A DNA stretch of 9,196 nt from JBFLYE01 sp040756715 [NCBI: bacterium] (GCA_040756715.1 JBFLYE010000183.1:1-9196), one strand, 5' to 3'; shown: positions 1 to 7,213, numbered from the stretch's first letter. Translations and numbers: made by a program. Notes: generated from the letters alone by a model not told the origin.

Positions 1-24
1 TTTTATAAAATTTTTTCCCTTTTA

Positions 25-52
25 ATTCAAAATTCAACATTCAAAATTCATA
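25..52. repeat. Tandem 7-bp repeat, four copies (ATTCAAA type)
   Basis: Four consecutive heptamers are visible: ATTCAAA (25-31), ATTCAAC (32-38), ATTCAAA (39-45) and ATTCATA (46-52). An AT-only stretch follows. The palindrome TTTTATAAAA lies at 1-10, and a similar ATTTTATAAAG lies at 53-63, so the repeat is flanked by near-identical AT motifs. No coding role is seen. The array resembles the 7-bp repeat inside the membrane-protein gene at 5752-5786 in unit length but not in sequence. Confidence 0.75.
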
Positions 53-243
53 ATTTTATAAAGTTTTCCTTAAGATTATCTAAACACATACATTTTGTAA
101 AGCGTTATGGAATTAACTATAAATCTCTCCACCCATATTAGATGAATTAGAAAGATCCCTTGTATGGGATAAAAATGGATACCATGTACAGAGAGGCAGT
201 CACTTATAGAGCAAATTTATTTTGGATTTTTTTGTCATATTTT
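53..243. other. AT-rich non-coding stretch, no recognisable gene
   Basis: Together with the repeat at 25-52 this forms the gene-free left end. All six frames are interrupted by frequent stops. The longest readable piece is about 28 codons on the + strand near 125-209, with no ATG at its beginning and no family I recognise. I see no tRNA, strong hairpin terminator or riboswitch fold. It could hold a decayed gene end, but nothing supports naming one. Confidence 0.5.
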
Positions 244-252
244 TGGTATAAT
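244..252 (+). promoter_or_regulatory. Extended -10 promoter ahead of the HEPN remnant/etfB run
   Basis: The sequence TGGTATAAT is a perfect extended -10 element (TG, one base, TATAAT). The best -35 candidate is TTGGAT at 222-227, with a long 19-nt spacer, which an extended -10 can tolerate. Transcription would start near 259 and run rightward through the HEPN remnant into etfB and polA. The region is AT-rich, so a chance match is possible. No other promoter candidate as good lies between here and etfB. Confidence 0.45.
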
Positions 253-269
253 AACGAGGGATATTTTAA

Positions 270-529
270 AAGATTATTTTCTTCGGCTCTTTAGTAAATA
301 AGGTTGTAAAAGAATGGATGAGACTAGCTGATGAGGATGTAAGGGTAGCGGAGATTGTTTTGGATGAAGGAATATATAATCAGACCTGTTTTTATTCTCA
401 ACATCCTGATGCCATTATTGGAAGTCTACCTGATGGATTGCCCAATAAGGAAAATGCCCAAGAGGCTCTTGTGATATAGCTTATGAGGTTTTTAGTTTTG
501 TTAAGGGTCTTTTGATAGAGGCTAAATGA
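270..529 (+). pseudogene. Remnant of a HEPN-domain protein, probably from a MNT-HEPN pair
   Basis: Translated in the frame of the ATG at 318, codons 306-404 read VKEWMRLADEDVRVAEIVLD and then EGIYNQTCFYSQH. This matches the first two helices of minimal HEPN domains (pattern EW..kAeeDl..A..ll..g.y...cf.aQq). The text then jumps to PDAIIGSLPDGLPNKENAQE (405-464), which matches the C-terminal RYPDA...GLP..edA.eAl section. The middle of the domain, including the usual R-x-H catalytic region, is missing. A stop (TAG, 477-479) follows. Moving two bases on, frame 479-529 continues the family's last helix as AYEVFSFVKGLLIEAK, then TGA. The codons 270-290 read KIIFFGS, like the conserved strand and GS of MNT nucleotidyltransferases, and may be a trace of the partner. 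The final TGA overlaps the etfB ATG. HEPN proteins are RNases or toxins, and MNT partners are antitoxins; this copy should be inactive. No clear original start remains. Confidence 0.72.
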
Positions 530-1308
530 ACATCATTGTCTGTATAAAGCAGGTGCCTGATACAACATTAGTAAGAATTGACCCAGAGACAAATACCATC
601 ATTAGAGAGGGTGTTCCATCCATAATTAACCCATTTGATACAAATGCCATTGAGACAGGGCTGCAAGTTAAAGAAAAATATGGGGGGAAAACAATTGCCA
701 TTACAATGGGTCCTTCCCAAGCAAGCGAAGCCTTAAGGGAGGCAATATCAATGGGCATAGATGAGGCATACCTCATATCTGACAAAGCATTTGCCGGCTC
801 TGATACATTGGCAACCTCAATGGTTTTAAGCTTTGCCATAAAAAAGCTTGGATTTTCCCTGATTATCTGTGGAAAGCAGGCTATAGATGGCGATACAGCA
901 CAGGTTGGACCTGAGATTGCAGAATTGCTTGATATACCTCATATCTCTTATGTCTGTAAGCTACCAGAAATAATGGATGGAAAGATAAGGGCAGAGAGGG
1001 AGCTTGATGAGGCTTATGAAATAATAGAAGCTGATTTGCCTTGTCTTATCACAGTAACCAAGCAGATAAATGAGCCAAGGATGGCAGGATTAAAGAGAAA
1101 GCTTTTTGCAAAGGCCATGCAAATTCCAATTTTAACAAAGAAAGGGCTTGAAATAGATGAAAACCTTTGTGGTCTCCCTGGTTCTCCTACACAGGTGGTA
1201 AGAATATTCACCCCTCCTAAAAAAGAGGGAAAGAAACTTTCTGGAAGCCCTGAGGAGATGGTAAGCACATTGATAAAGGAGCTTAGGGAAAGGATGGTTA
1301 TAATGTAA
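526..1308 (+). CDS. etfB: Electron transfer flavoprotein, beta subunit (FixA/EtfB)
   Basis: This 260-residue protein has the usual length of EtfB. EtfB pairs with EtfA to carry electrons between flavin dehydrogenases and the quinone pool or, in anaerobes, to support electron bifurcation. The N terminus MNIIVCIKQVPDT is the classic EtfB start. Residues 115-130 (CGKQAIDGDTAQVGPE) form the nucleotide-binding loop, and 170-186 (DLPCLITVTKQINEPR) match the family signature. GSPTQV at 219-224 and LSGSPEEM at 238-245 are common in EtfB proteins of anaerobes. The start ATG (526) is preceded by GAGG at 517-520, five bases away, and overlaps the stop of the HEPN remnant (ATGA). The stop overlaps the polA start by one base (TAATG). 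No etfA is adjacent on either side, which is unusual because the two subunits are normally encoded together. Whether it is a bifurcating type cannot be settled from beta alone. Confidence 0.95.
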   Translation: MNIIVCIKQVPDTTLVRIDPETNTIIREGVPSIINPFDTNAIETGLQVKEKYGGKTIAITMGPSQASEALREAISMGIDEAYLISDKAFAGSDTLATSMVLSFAIKKLGFSLIICGKQAIDGDTAQVGPEIAELLDIPHISYVCKLPEIMDGKIRAERELDEAYEIIEADLPCLITVTKQINEPRMAGLKRKLFAKAMQIPILTKKGLEIDENLCGLPGSPTQVVRIFTPPKKEGKKLSGSPEEMVSTLIKELRERMVIM

Positions 1309-3752
1309 TGAGCAAACTCTATCTCATTGATGGCCATTCAATGGCATATCGAGCATTCTATGCTATTTCTTCCCTTACAACATCAAGGGGAGAGCCAACA
1401 AATGCAATTTATGGCTTCACAATTATGCTCCTTAAAATTTTAAAAGAAGAAATGCCCGATTATCTGTGTATTTGCTTTGATTCAAAAACACCTACCTTTA
1501 GGCACAATATATATCCAAAATATAAGGCACATCGAGAGAGGATGCCAGAGGAGATGCATATTCAGATACCCTTAATTTTTGAGGCAATAAAACACTTGGG
1601 ATGTTTTTCTGCCTCCCTTGATGGGTATGAGGCAGATGACCTTATTGCCTCCTGTGTCAAAAGATTTGAAAACGATGTAGATGAGATTTTTATCCTTACC
1701 CAGGACAAAGATATGTTTTCCCTTATTTCCGAAAAGACAAGGGTGGTATGCTGTAAGAAAGGGGTTATAGAAAAAACAATCTTTGACCCTTTAAAAACCA
1801 TTGAAAAATTTGGGGTTCCTCCAGAAAGTATTTTAGACCTTCTCTCCTTAATTGGCGATAGCTCAGATAATATCCCAGGAGCAAAGGGCATCGGAGAAAA
1901 AACTGGGGTTGAGCTTATTAAAAAATACGAAAGCCTGGAAAATATTCTAAAAAAACCAGAGATAATTGAAGAGCAAAAGATAAGAACTCTCATTGAAAAA
2001 GAGAAAGGGATGATAGAATTAAGTAGAGAGCTTGTTTGTCTAAAGGACGACCTTCCCCTTAATTTTTCACTTTCCGACCTTAAGATAAAAACAATGGATA
2101 AAAAATCCCTCCTTTCTTTATTTTTAGAGCTTGAATTTAAAACATTGATCAAGGAGATGTCCTTAAAGGAGGAGAAAGAGAGGGAAATGTTGCCATTTTC
2201 TTTAATTTCAACAGAGGAAGGGATTTCTCTATTTCTTAAAGAGAATAAGCTCATTATCTCTGATGGTTCTAATTCCTTCTTTTCCTCCTTTGATGAAGCA
2301 AAGACTTTGCTTGAGGATAAAAATATAGAAAAGATAGGCTTTGACTTAAAATCCCTCATTATCCTTTTTAAAAAACAGGGTATAAATTTAAATGGGGGCT
2401 TATTTGACATTATGATTGCTTCTTATCTTCTTAACCCAGGCTTAAAGCAGAACATTGATGATATATTTATAAGAAACCTTCCCAATGAAACCCCTGATGC
2501 AATGGGCATATTCAAGCTAAAGGGAAAATTGGAAAAAAAGCTAAAGGAAGAAGGTCTTTTTGGAGTATTTGAGGAATTGGAGATGCCTCTGGTAAATGTC
2601 CTTTCCGAGATGGAAGCTTCTGGGATAATGGTTGATAAGAAATACCTTGTAGAATTTGGCGGTGAGCTAAATGAGAAAATCTCTCTTTTAAGTGAAAAGA
2701 TATATAGCTTTGCGGGAGAATTTAATCTAAACTCACCAAAACAGCTTTCCTTTATTCTATTTGAAAAGCTAAATCTTCCCATAATAAAAAGGGGAAAAAC
2801 CGGGCCATCCACCGATGAGGAGGTTCTTGTTTCTCTATCAAAGCTACATCCCTTACCAAAGCTTATTCTAGATTATCGGGAGCTTGCAAAGCTTAAATCG
2901 ACCTATACGGACGGCATTATTCCCCTGATTGGAGAGGATGGAAGGGTTCATACCTCATTTAATCAGACAATTACAGCCACAGGAAGGCTTTCATCAAGCA
3001 ATCCAAATCTACAGAATATCCCCATAAGGACAGAGGTTGGAAAAAAAATAAGAAGGGCATTTGTGGCTAGTTCTTCAAATGTATTTCTAAAGGCAGATTA
3101 TTCACAAATTGAGCTTCGTATCCTTGCCCATATCTCAAAAGACAAAGCCCTTATTTCCTCATTTATTGCCGGTGAGGACATCCATTCAAATACAGCATCA
3201 GAGATTTATGGTAGCTCAAAGATAACAGAGGAAATGAGGCGTCAGGCAAAGACGATAAACTTTGGGATAGTATATGGAATGAGTGCTTATGGCTTATCAA
3301 AGGAGCTTGGTATATCACCAAATAATGCACAGGAGATGATTGATAGGTATTTTATCCTCCATCCAGGGGTTTTAATGTATATCCAGGAAACAATACAAAA
3401 GGCAAGGGAGCTTGGATATGTTGAAACCCTATGGAAAAGAAAAAGGTTCATCCCAGAAATACTTAGCAAAAATAAAGGAATTCGTGAGTTTGCAGAAAGA
3501 CAGGCGATAAATATGCCCATTCAGGGAACCTGTGCAGATTTGATAAAAAAGGCAATGATTGATGTTTATAAAAGCCTTCCCTCTAATTGCAAGCTCCTCC
3601 TTCAGGTTCACGATGAGCTTCTGTTTGAAATTCCAGAGAAAGAATCATCTAAGATAGCACCAATTGTCATAGAGTCTATGAAGAACGCAGGTAAATTTGA
3701 TGTGCCAATAGAGGTAAATATATCCATTGGCAAGAATTGGGGAGAGCTTTAA
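1308..3752 (+). CDS. polA: DNA polymerase I (family A), proofreading domain degenerate
   Basis: At 814 residues it is near Taq polymerase (832) and shorter than E. coli Pol I (928). It fills gaps during repair and removes RNA primers from Okazaki fragments. Residues 1-285 form the 5' nuclease: D8, D58, YEADD (107-111), TQDKD (131-135), GDSSDN (183-188) and the helix-hairpin-helix GIGEKT. Residues 295-425 are the 3'-5' exonuclease fold, but the DxE of motif I, the Asp of motif II (GFDLKSL at 344-350) and the YxxxD of motif III are not visible, so proofreading is probably lost. The polymerase domain keeps motif A (KADYSQIELR, D597), motif B (RRQAKTINFGIVYG, with K648, F652 and Y656) and motif C (QVHDE, H768-D769-E770). 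The ATG sits on the etfB stop (TAATG). AGGATGG lies 11-13 bases upstream, so translation is probably coupled. Coupling with etfB has no obvious functional reason. Confidence 0.97.
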   Translation: MSKLYLIDGHSMAYRAFYAISSLTTSRGEPTNAIYGFTIMLLKILKEEMPDYLCICFDSKTPTFRHNIYPKYKAHRERMPEEMHIQIPLIFEAIKHLGCFSASLDGYEADDLIASCVKRFENDVDEIFILTQDKDMFSLISEKTRVVCCKKGVIEKTIFDPLKTIEKFGVPPESILDLLSLIGDSSDNIPGAKGIGEKTGVELIKKYESLENILKKPEIIEEQKIRTLIEKEKGMIELSRELVCLKDDLPLNFSLSDLKIKTMDKKSLLSLFLELEFKTLIKEMSLKEEKEREMLPFSLISTEEGISLFLKENKLIISDGSNSFFSSFDEAKTLLEDKNIEKIGFDLKSLIILFKKQGINLNGGLFDIMIASYLLNPGLKQNIDDIFIRNLPNETPDAMGIFKLKGKLEKKLKEEGLFGVFEELEMPLVNVLSEMEASGIMVDKKYLVEFGGELNEKISLLSEKIYSFAGEFNLNSPKQLSFILFEKLNLPIIKRGKTGPSTDEEVLVSLSKLHPLPKLILDYRELAKLKSTYTDGIIPLIGEDGRVHTSFNQTITATGRLSSSNPNLQNIPIRTEVGKKIRRAFVASSSNVFLKADYSQIELRILAHISKDKALISSFIAGEDIHSNTASEIYGSSKITEEMRRQAKTINFGIVYGMSAYGLSKELGISPNNAQEMIDRYFILHPGVLMYIQETIQKARELGYVETLWKRKRFIPEILSKNKGIREFAERQAINMPIQGTCADLIKKAMIDVYKSLPSNCKLLLQVHDELLFEIPEKESSKIAPIVIESMKNAGKFDVPIEVNISIGKNWGEL

Positions 3753-3759
3753 TTTTTGT

Positions 3760-5964
3760 ATGTGTTTAGCCTTTATTCTCATCTTAATTTTTGTTTTTAT
3801 TTATTTCTTTGATGCTGCCACCTTAAGGGGATTCTGGATAACCGGAGACCTAGGCTATTCTGACCTTACCGATTATTATTTTCCCCTTAAGTGCTATCTA
3901 GAAGAGTGCCTTAAGGATTTTTCTCTTCCCCTATGGTGTCCTTATGTCCTATCTGGAATACCAATATTAAGTGAAGGAGAAATTGGTGCATTTCATCCAT
4001 TAAATATTATCTTTTTCTTAATTTTAGACCCTTTCTCTGCCTATAATTTAACAACCATAATCTCATTTTTTATAGCAGGGTTTTCCCTATTCTTATTCTG
4101 CCAGACAATTGGCTTGAAATTTTTCCCATCCGTTTTATCCTCAATATCCTTTACATTCTCTGGTTATCTTATAACCCACCTTAAACATCCATCTAATTTG
4201 ATGACAGCCTCTTTTTTTCCATTTCTTTTTTATTTTGCAGAGAGGTTTATTCAAGAAGGAAGACTTTATTTTGCCATCACAGGTGGAATTATCCTTTCTT
4301 TGCAGGTATTTTCAGGCCATCCCCAGATTATGGTCTATACAAATTTTGCCTTGTCCCTTTATTTTTTCTTTCGCTTTATCATTATATGTTTAGAGGAGAG
4401 AAAAAAGAAGAAAAGAAAATTCCTCCCTTTATTCCTTAAGCTTTTATTTATTCCCCTCATCCTCATCATAGGTTTTTCCCTTTCTGCTTGTCAGCTTTTT
4501 CCAACCTTTGAATTGCTTAAACATTCTGGAAGGAGGCTTGGAGAGGCAATCCATGAGCTAGAGAGATTTCCATTTCACCCAAAGGAGCTTATAAACTTTG
4601 TCCTTCCATATTTTTATGGAGACCCGGCATTAGCTACATATAAAACAGAATGGAATAGCCTTTTCTGGGAGAATACAGGCTATATTGGAATTCTTCCTTT
4701 AATTGCCTCTTTTCTTTCCCTGTTTTGGATAAGAAAAAATAGGTATATTTTATTCTTCGGCACCTCTTTTTTCTTCTTTCTCCTTCTCTCCTTTGGAAAA
4801 TATAGCCCTTTCTTGTTTCTTCTTAAAATGTCCCCTTTTTCAAGCTATAGGTTTCCCAATCGGTTTTTGCTCCTGGTAGATTTTTCCTTAGCAATACTTG
4901 CTGGGTTTGGGATTCAGCTTATTTTAGAGAAGATAAAAAATTTTTCTATGAAAACAATCGCTTATATCGTTGTAATTATTATTACCTTCCTTGATTTATA
5001 TAAATTTGGAGCACATCATAACCCCTGCGTTTTAATGAAAGATTGGAAGAAAATCCCAGAGGTTGTAAAATTCCTTAAAAGCGATAAAGATATATTTAGG
5101 GTCTATTCTATTGGAAGCATAATAAGCAGAAATACCCTCTATTACAAATACGGCTGGCTTAAAAACAAAAATTGGCATCTTCAAAATAGAGAAACCCTAT
5201 CTGTAAACACAAATGCAATTTATCATCTTTCAAGCCCCGGGGTTTATCTTACCCTCTTTCCCTTAAGGCCATTTATCTTTGAAATGGCATTAGGAGGCGG
5301 TTTTATTCTTTCGTCATCAAATTGGACAGGCATTGTTCCTGATAATACCATAAAGCTTTTAAGCCTCCTTAATGTAAAATACCTTGTCTCCTGTTTTTCC
5401 CTTTCTAGTAAAGCAATTGAGCTGGTAAAGGAGATTAAAATGGATTGGGATTTACCATCGGTTAAGGTTTATCGGAATAACAATGTTTTCCCAAGGGCAT
5501 TTCTTGTTCCCTGCTGCAAAAAAATCTATGATCCCAATACAATAATTGATGAGATTCTAAAGGATGAATTTGACCCAAGGTATGAGGTAATATTGGAGGA
5601 AGAGGCCCCTTCTGGCTCATTTTCTATTTTTGACTCATCCTGCAAGATAGAGGAATATAAAACAGATTATGTAAAAATAGCCTGTGAGATGAAAGAAAAT
5701 GGCTTTTTGTTTCTTTCTGATTCACATTACCCAGGGTGGAAGGCGTATATTAAGAGTCAAGAGTCAAGAGTCAAGAGTCAAGAGTCAGAGGTGAAGGTTT
5801 ATTATGCAAATTGTGCATTTAGGGCTGTATTTTTAAAGAAAGGGAAATATGAGGTTGTTTTTCGCTATAAACCCAGCTCATTTTATAAGGGAGGAATTAT
5901 AAGCCTGGTTGCTTTTTTATTGGTTATTTGTTTATTATTCAAATTTAAAGGTTGCAAAATTTAA
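3760..5964 (+). CDS. YfhO-family multispanning membrane protein (GT-C-like, envelope glycosylation)
   Basis: This 734-residue protein has many hydrophobic spans. The first is at about 3-17, others cluster between 80 and 415, and a final C-terminal span lies at about 711-727. A soluble C-terminal part lies at about 425-708. Hallmarks of the YfhO family (PF09586) are seen: an acidic loop after the first span (ITGDLGYSDLTDYYFP, 27-42), SGHPQ (185-189), YRFPNRFLLL (363-372), ALGGG (510-514) and, near the end, YPGWKAY (657-663). Known members such as B. subtilis YfhO are GT-C fold enzymes thought to transfer sugars from lipid carriers to cell-wall polymers. The substrate here is unknown. The frame is open back to a TTG at 3727 inside polA, but I prefer the ATG at 3760, seven bases after the polA stop: it opens the first membrane span, and GGGGAG lies at 3739-3744. 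Residues 665-676 are encoded by a 7-bp tandem repeat that seems to have been inserted into a loop. Confidence 0.88.
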   Translation: MCLAFILILIFVFIYFFDAATLRGFWITGDLGYSDLTDYYFPLKCYLEECLKDFSLPLWCPYVLSGIPILSEGEIGAFHPLNIIFFLILDPFSAYNLTTIISFFIAGFSLFLFCQTIGLKFFPSVLSSISFTFSGYLITHLKHPSNLMTASFFPFLFYFAERFIQEGRLYFAITGGIILSLQVFSGHPQIMVYTNFALSLYFFFRFIIICLEERKKKKRKFLPLFLKLLFIPLILIIGFSLSACQLFPTFELLKHSGRRLGEAIHELERFPFHPKELINFVLPYFYGDPALATYKTEWNSLFWENTGYIGILPLIASFLSLFWIRKNRYILFFGTSFFFFLLLSFGKYSPFLFLLKMSPFSSYRFPNRFLLLVDFSLAILAGFGIQLILEKIKNFSMKTIAYIVVIIITFLDLYKFGAHHNPCVLMKDWKKIPEVVKFLKSDKDIFRVYSIGSIISRNTLYYKYGWLKNKNWHLQNRETLSVNTNAIYHLSSPGVYLTLFPLRPFIFEMALGGGFILSSSNWTGIVPDNTIKLLSLLNVKYLVSCFSLSSKAIELVKEIKMDWDLPSVKVYRNNNVFPRAFLVPCCKKIYDPNTIIDEILKDEFDPRYEVILEEEAPSGSFSIFDSSCKIEEYKTDYVKIACEMKENGFLFLSDSHYPGWKAYIKSQESRVKSQESEVKVYYANCAFRAVFLKKGKYEVVFRYKPSSFYKGGIISLVAFLLVICLLFKFKGCKI
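5752..5786 (+). repeat. Five perfect 7-bp repeats (AAGAGTC) inside the YfhO gene
   Basis: Five exact copies of AAGAGTC run head to tail and are read in frame. Because 7 is not a multiple of 3, the protein repeats only every three copies, giving KSQESRV followed by KSQESEV (residues 665-678). The reading frame continues cleanly into the conserved family sequence on both sides. In relatives this loop, right after YPGWKAY, is usually a short DGKE-like turn, so the repeat looks like extra sequence. Degenerate relatives of the unit fill the spacer at 6320-6409. Confidence 0.9.
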
Positions 5965-5980
5965 ATTTATGTTTTATAAT
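5952..5980 (+). promoter_or_regulatory. Promoter for the winged-helix gene, predicting a leaderless mRNA
   Basis: A -10 box TATAAT lies at 5975-5980 and a -35-like TTGCAA (four of six consensus bases) at 5952-5957, separated by exactly 17 bases. The expected start of transcription, about seven bases after the -10, falls on the A of the ATG at 5987. No Shine-Dalgarno sequence exists between the upstream stop (5962-5964) and this ATG. Both facts fit a leaderless transcript. The AT-rich context means the match could partly be chance. Confidence 0.5.
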
Positions 5981-5986
5981 TAAATT

Positions 5987-6319
5987 ATGACAGAGAACAT
6001 CGGAAGGTTTTTAGAGGGAATTGCTGAATCTATGGTAAGGACAGAAATTATCCTCTTCTTCCATAGAAATCAGTTTGCCATGGATGTAGCAAGGAATATT
6101 GCCAGGTGGATAGGAAGGGATATAGCCGTTGTTGAAAAGGAGCTTGATAACCTTGTTGAGCAAAAAATCCTTGACCGGATGGGAACAGGACCCTCTGCTA
6201 TTTATTCCTATACCCAGGATGTTGAAATCATTGAAACCATAGATAAATTTGTCACAGAGCTTACCTTGGGAAGGGAAAAGGTAAGAAGGGCAATGGAAGG
6301 TTTAAAGCCCTCCCTTTAA
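5987..6319 (+). CDS. Small winged helix-turn-helix protein, putative transcription regulator
   Basis: This 110-residue protein reads as a single winged helix domain of the ArsR/MarR-like kind. Helices lie at about 17-27 and 31-43 (AMDVARNIARWIG). The probable recognition helix is at 46-60 (IAVVEKELDNLVEQK). A short beta-wing follows (ILDRMGTGPSAIYSYTQD, 61-78), and a charged C-terminal helix at 79-105 may serve dimerisation. I see no cysteine or histidine cluster for metal sensing and no ligand domain. It follows the YfhO gene by 22 bases, but it has its own predicted promoter and no ribosome binding site before the ATG, unlike the rest of the run. Its target is unknown. It could also be a DNA-binding subunit of another complex rather than a classical repressor. 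It is the last gene before the convergent spacer. Confidence 0.75.
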   Translation: MTENIGRFLEGIAESMVRTEIILFFHRNQFAMDVARNIARWIGRDIAVVEKELDNLVEQKILDRMGTGPSAIYSYTQDVEIIETIDKFVTELTLGREKVRRAMEGLKPSL

Positions 6320-6409
6320 GGGTCTTAAGAGTCTAACGAGTCTAAAAAGTTATTAACTCTACAAACCCTTGATCTCTGACCCTTTGACTCTCTGGCTCTT
6401 AAGACTCTG
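6320..6409. repeat. Convergent spacer built of degenerate GAGTC repeats in both orientations
   Basis: The spacer separates the two converging gene sets. Its ends form an inverted repeat: GTCTTAAGAG at 6322-6331 and CTCTTAAGAC at 6396-6405, ten perfect pairs, 64 bases apart. The left part carries GAGTCTAAC then GAGTCTAAA (6331-6348). The right part, read on the - strand, shows AGAGTCT, AGAGAGTC, AGGGTCAG and similar degenerate units, related to the AAGAGTC repeat at 5752-5786. It could fold into a long imperfect hairpin and act as a two-way transcription stop, but no T-run follows either arm, so I do not call a standard intrinsic terminator. Confidence 0.6.
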
Positions 6410-7213
6410 TTATGTTCCTATTTTCAAAGAGGCGAGAATGGATTTTAATGTTGCAATAGCAGATAAAGAAGCAAGGTAGCTTGTCTTTGGATTGTCTTTT
6501 GAGGGAAGATTTTCGCACCTTATATTTATCCTTCCAAAATCTCCAATTATCAAAATCTCATGGATATTCTTATTGCTCTTCGGATCTGCTATTATTTCAA
6601 CCTCTGTCTTATCCTCTCCTATTCCAGCAAGGCTTAATGTGGCAGAAACATTTACATTGGCTGGAAATCCCTTTATCGCATCAAAGGCTGTGCCTTTAAA
6701 TATTCTTGTCTTATCTTTAATATTCAAAAGATCTATGCCCTTTTCTTCAATATATGGAGCCCCCAAAAGCCCTTTGGGAGGCTTTCTTGTCTTTAAGATG
6801 ACTTTTTCAATATTTCCTAATAAAGCTCCCTTTAACCCATCAATTCCTGCGATTGCTCCAGATGGAACATAGATTTTTATCCCTTTATCTTCTGCCCTTT
6901 TAAGCAATTTTTCCTCTCCTAACAATCCACCAACGCTCATTACCATTAGGTCTTTTTTTTCCGAAATAACCAATGGAAGAACCTCCTTTACAACCTTTAT
7001 AGAAGATGCTTCGATGATAAGGTCTGCTTTCTTTACAACCTCTGGAATATCAACAATCTCTGGTTTCTTTGGAAAAAGAGAGGCTGTTTTTTCTGCCCTT
7101 TCTTTATTTTGGTCACAAAGGCATACTAAAGAAAGGGAAGGAATATTTAAAATTGCCTTCGCAATACAAGAACCAATCGCACCACATCCAATTAACCCAA
7201 GTTTAATCATCAT
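6410..7213 (-). CDS. nadX: L-aspartate dehydrogenase (NAD synthesis)
   Basis: NadX oxidises L-aspartate with NAD(P)+ to iminoaspartate, which NadA uses to make quinolinate. It replaces the oxygen-dependent NadB and is common in thermophiles and anaerobes. The 267-residue protein starts with the Rossmann loop GCGAIG (9-14). PSGAIAGID (117-125) and FPANVNVSATLSLAG (183-197) follow, then NIHEI (216-220), whose H218 corresponds to the catalytic histidine of the Archaeoglobus and Thermotoga enzymes. The family tag NPKTSYLA is at 241-248. Two ATG codons are adjacent (7213 and 7210), and either could be the start. Upstream is only a weak AGG within a repeated TTAGCC spacer. It is the last gene of the leftward set, 26 bases after the TrkA gene. 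nadA and nadC are not in the window, so its NAD role is inferred from family. Confidence 0.92.
   Translation of the reverse strand: MMIKLGLIGCGAIGSCIAKAILNIPSLSLVCLCDQNKERAEKTASLFPKKPEIVDIPEVVKKADLIIEASSIKVVKEVLPLVISEKKDLMVMSVGGLLGEEKLLKRAEDKGIKIYVPSGAIAGIDGLKGALLGNIEKVILKTRKPPKGLLGAPYIEEKGIDLLNIKDKTRIFKGTAFDAIKGFPANVNVSATLSLAGIGEDKTEVEIIADPKSNKNIHEILIIGDFGRINIRCENLPSKDNPKTSYLASLSAIATLKSILASLKIGT

Noticed and set aside
25-63. CRISPR-like repeat array
   Set aside because: The units are 7 bp long and adjacent, with no spacers and no cas genes in the window.
125-209. A possible small protein or gene end (about 28 codons, + strand)
   Set aside because: It has no start codon or ribosome binding site and no family I recognise, so it is likely chance.
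1562-2410. Long open frame on the - strand opposite polA
   Set aside because: It is a shadow of polA. It is rich in serine, phenylalanine and lysine, as expected from the antisense of an AT-rich gene, and has no recognisable domain.
3727-3759. TTG start of the YfhO protein inside polA
   Set aside because: The added residues only mirror the polA end and come before the first membrane span. The ATG at 3760, seven bases after the polA stop, is the better start.
6320-6409. Standard intrinsic terminator
   Set aside because: The inverted repeat arms are 64 bases apart and no T-run follows either arm.
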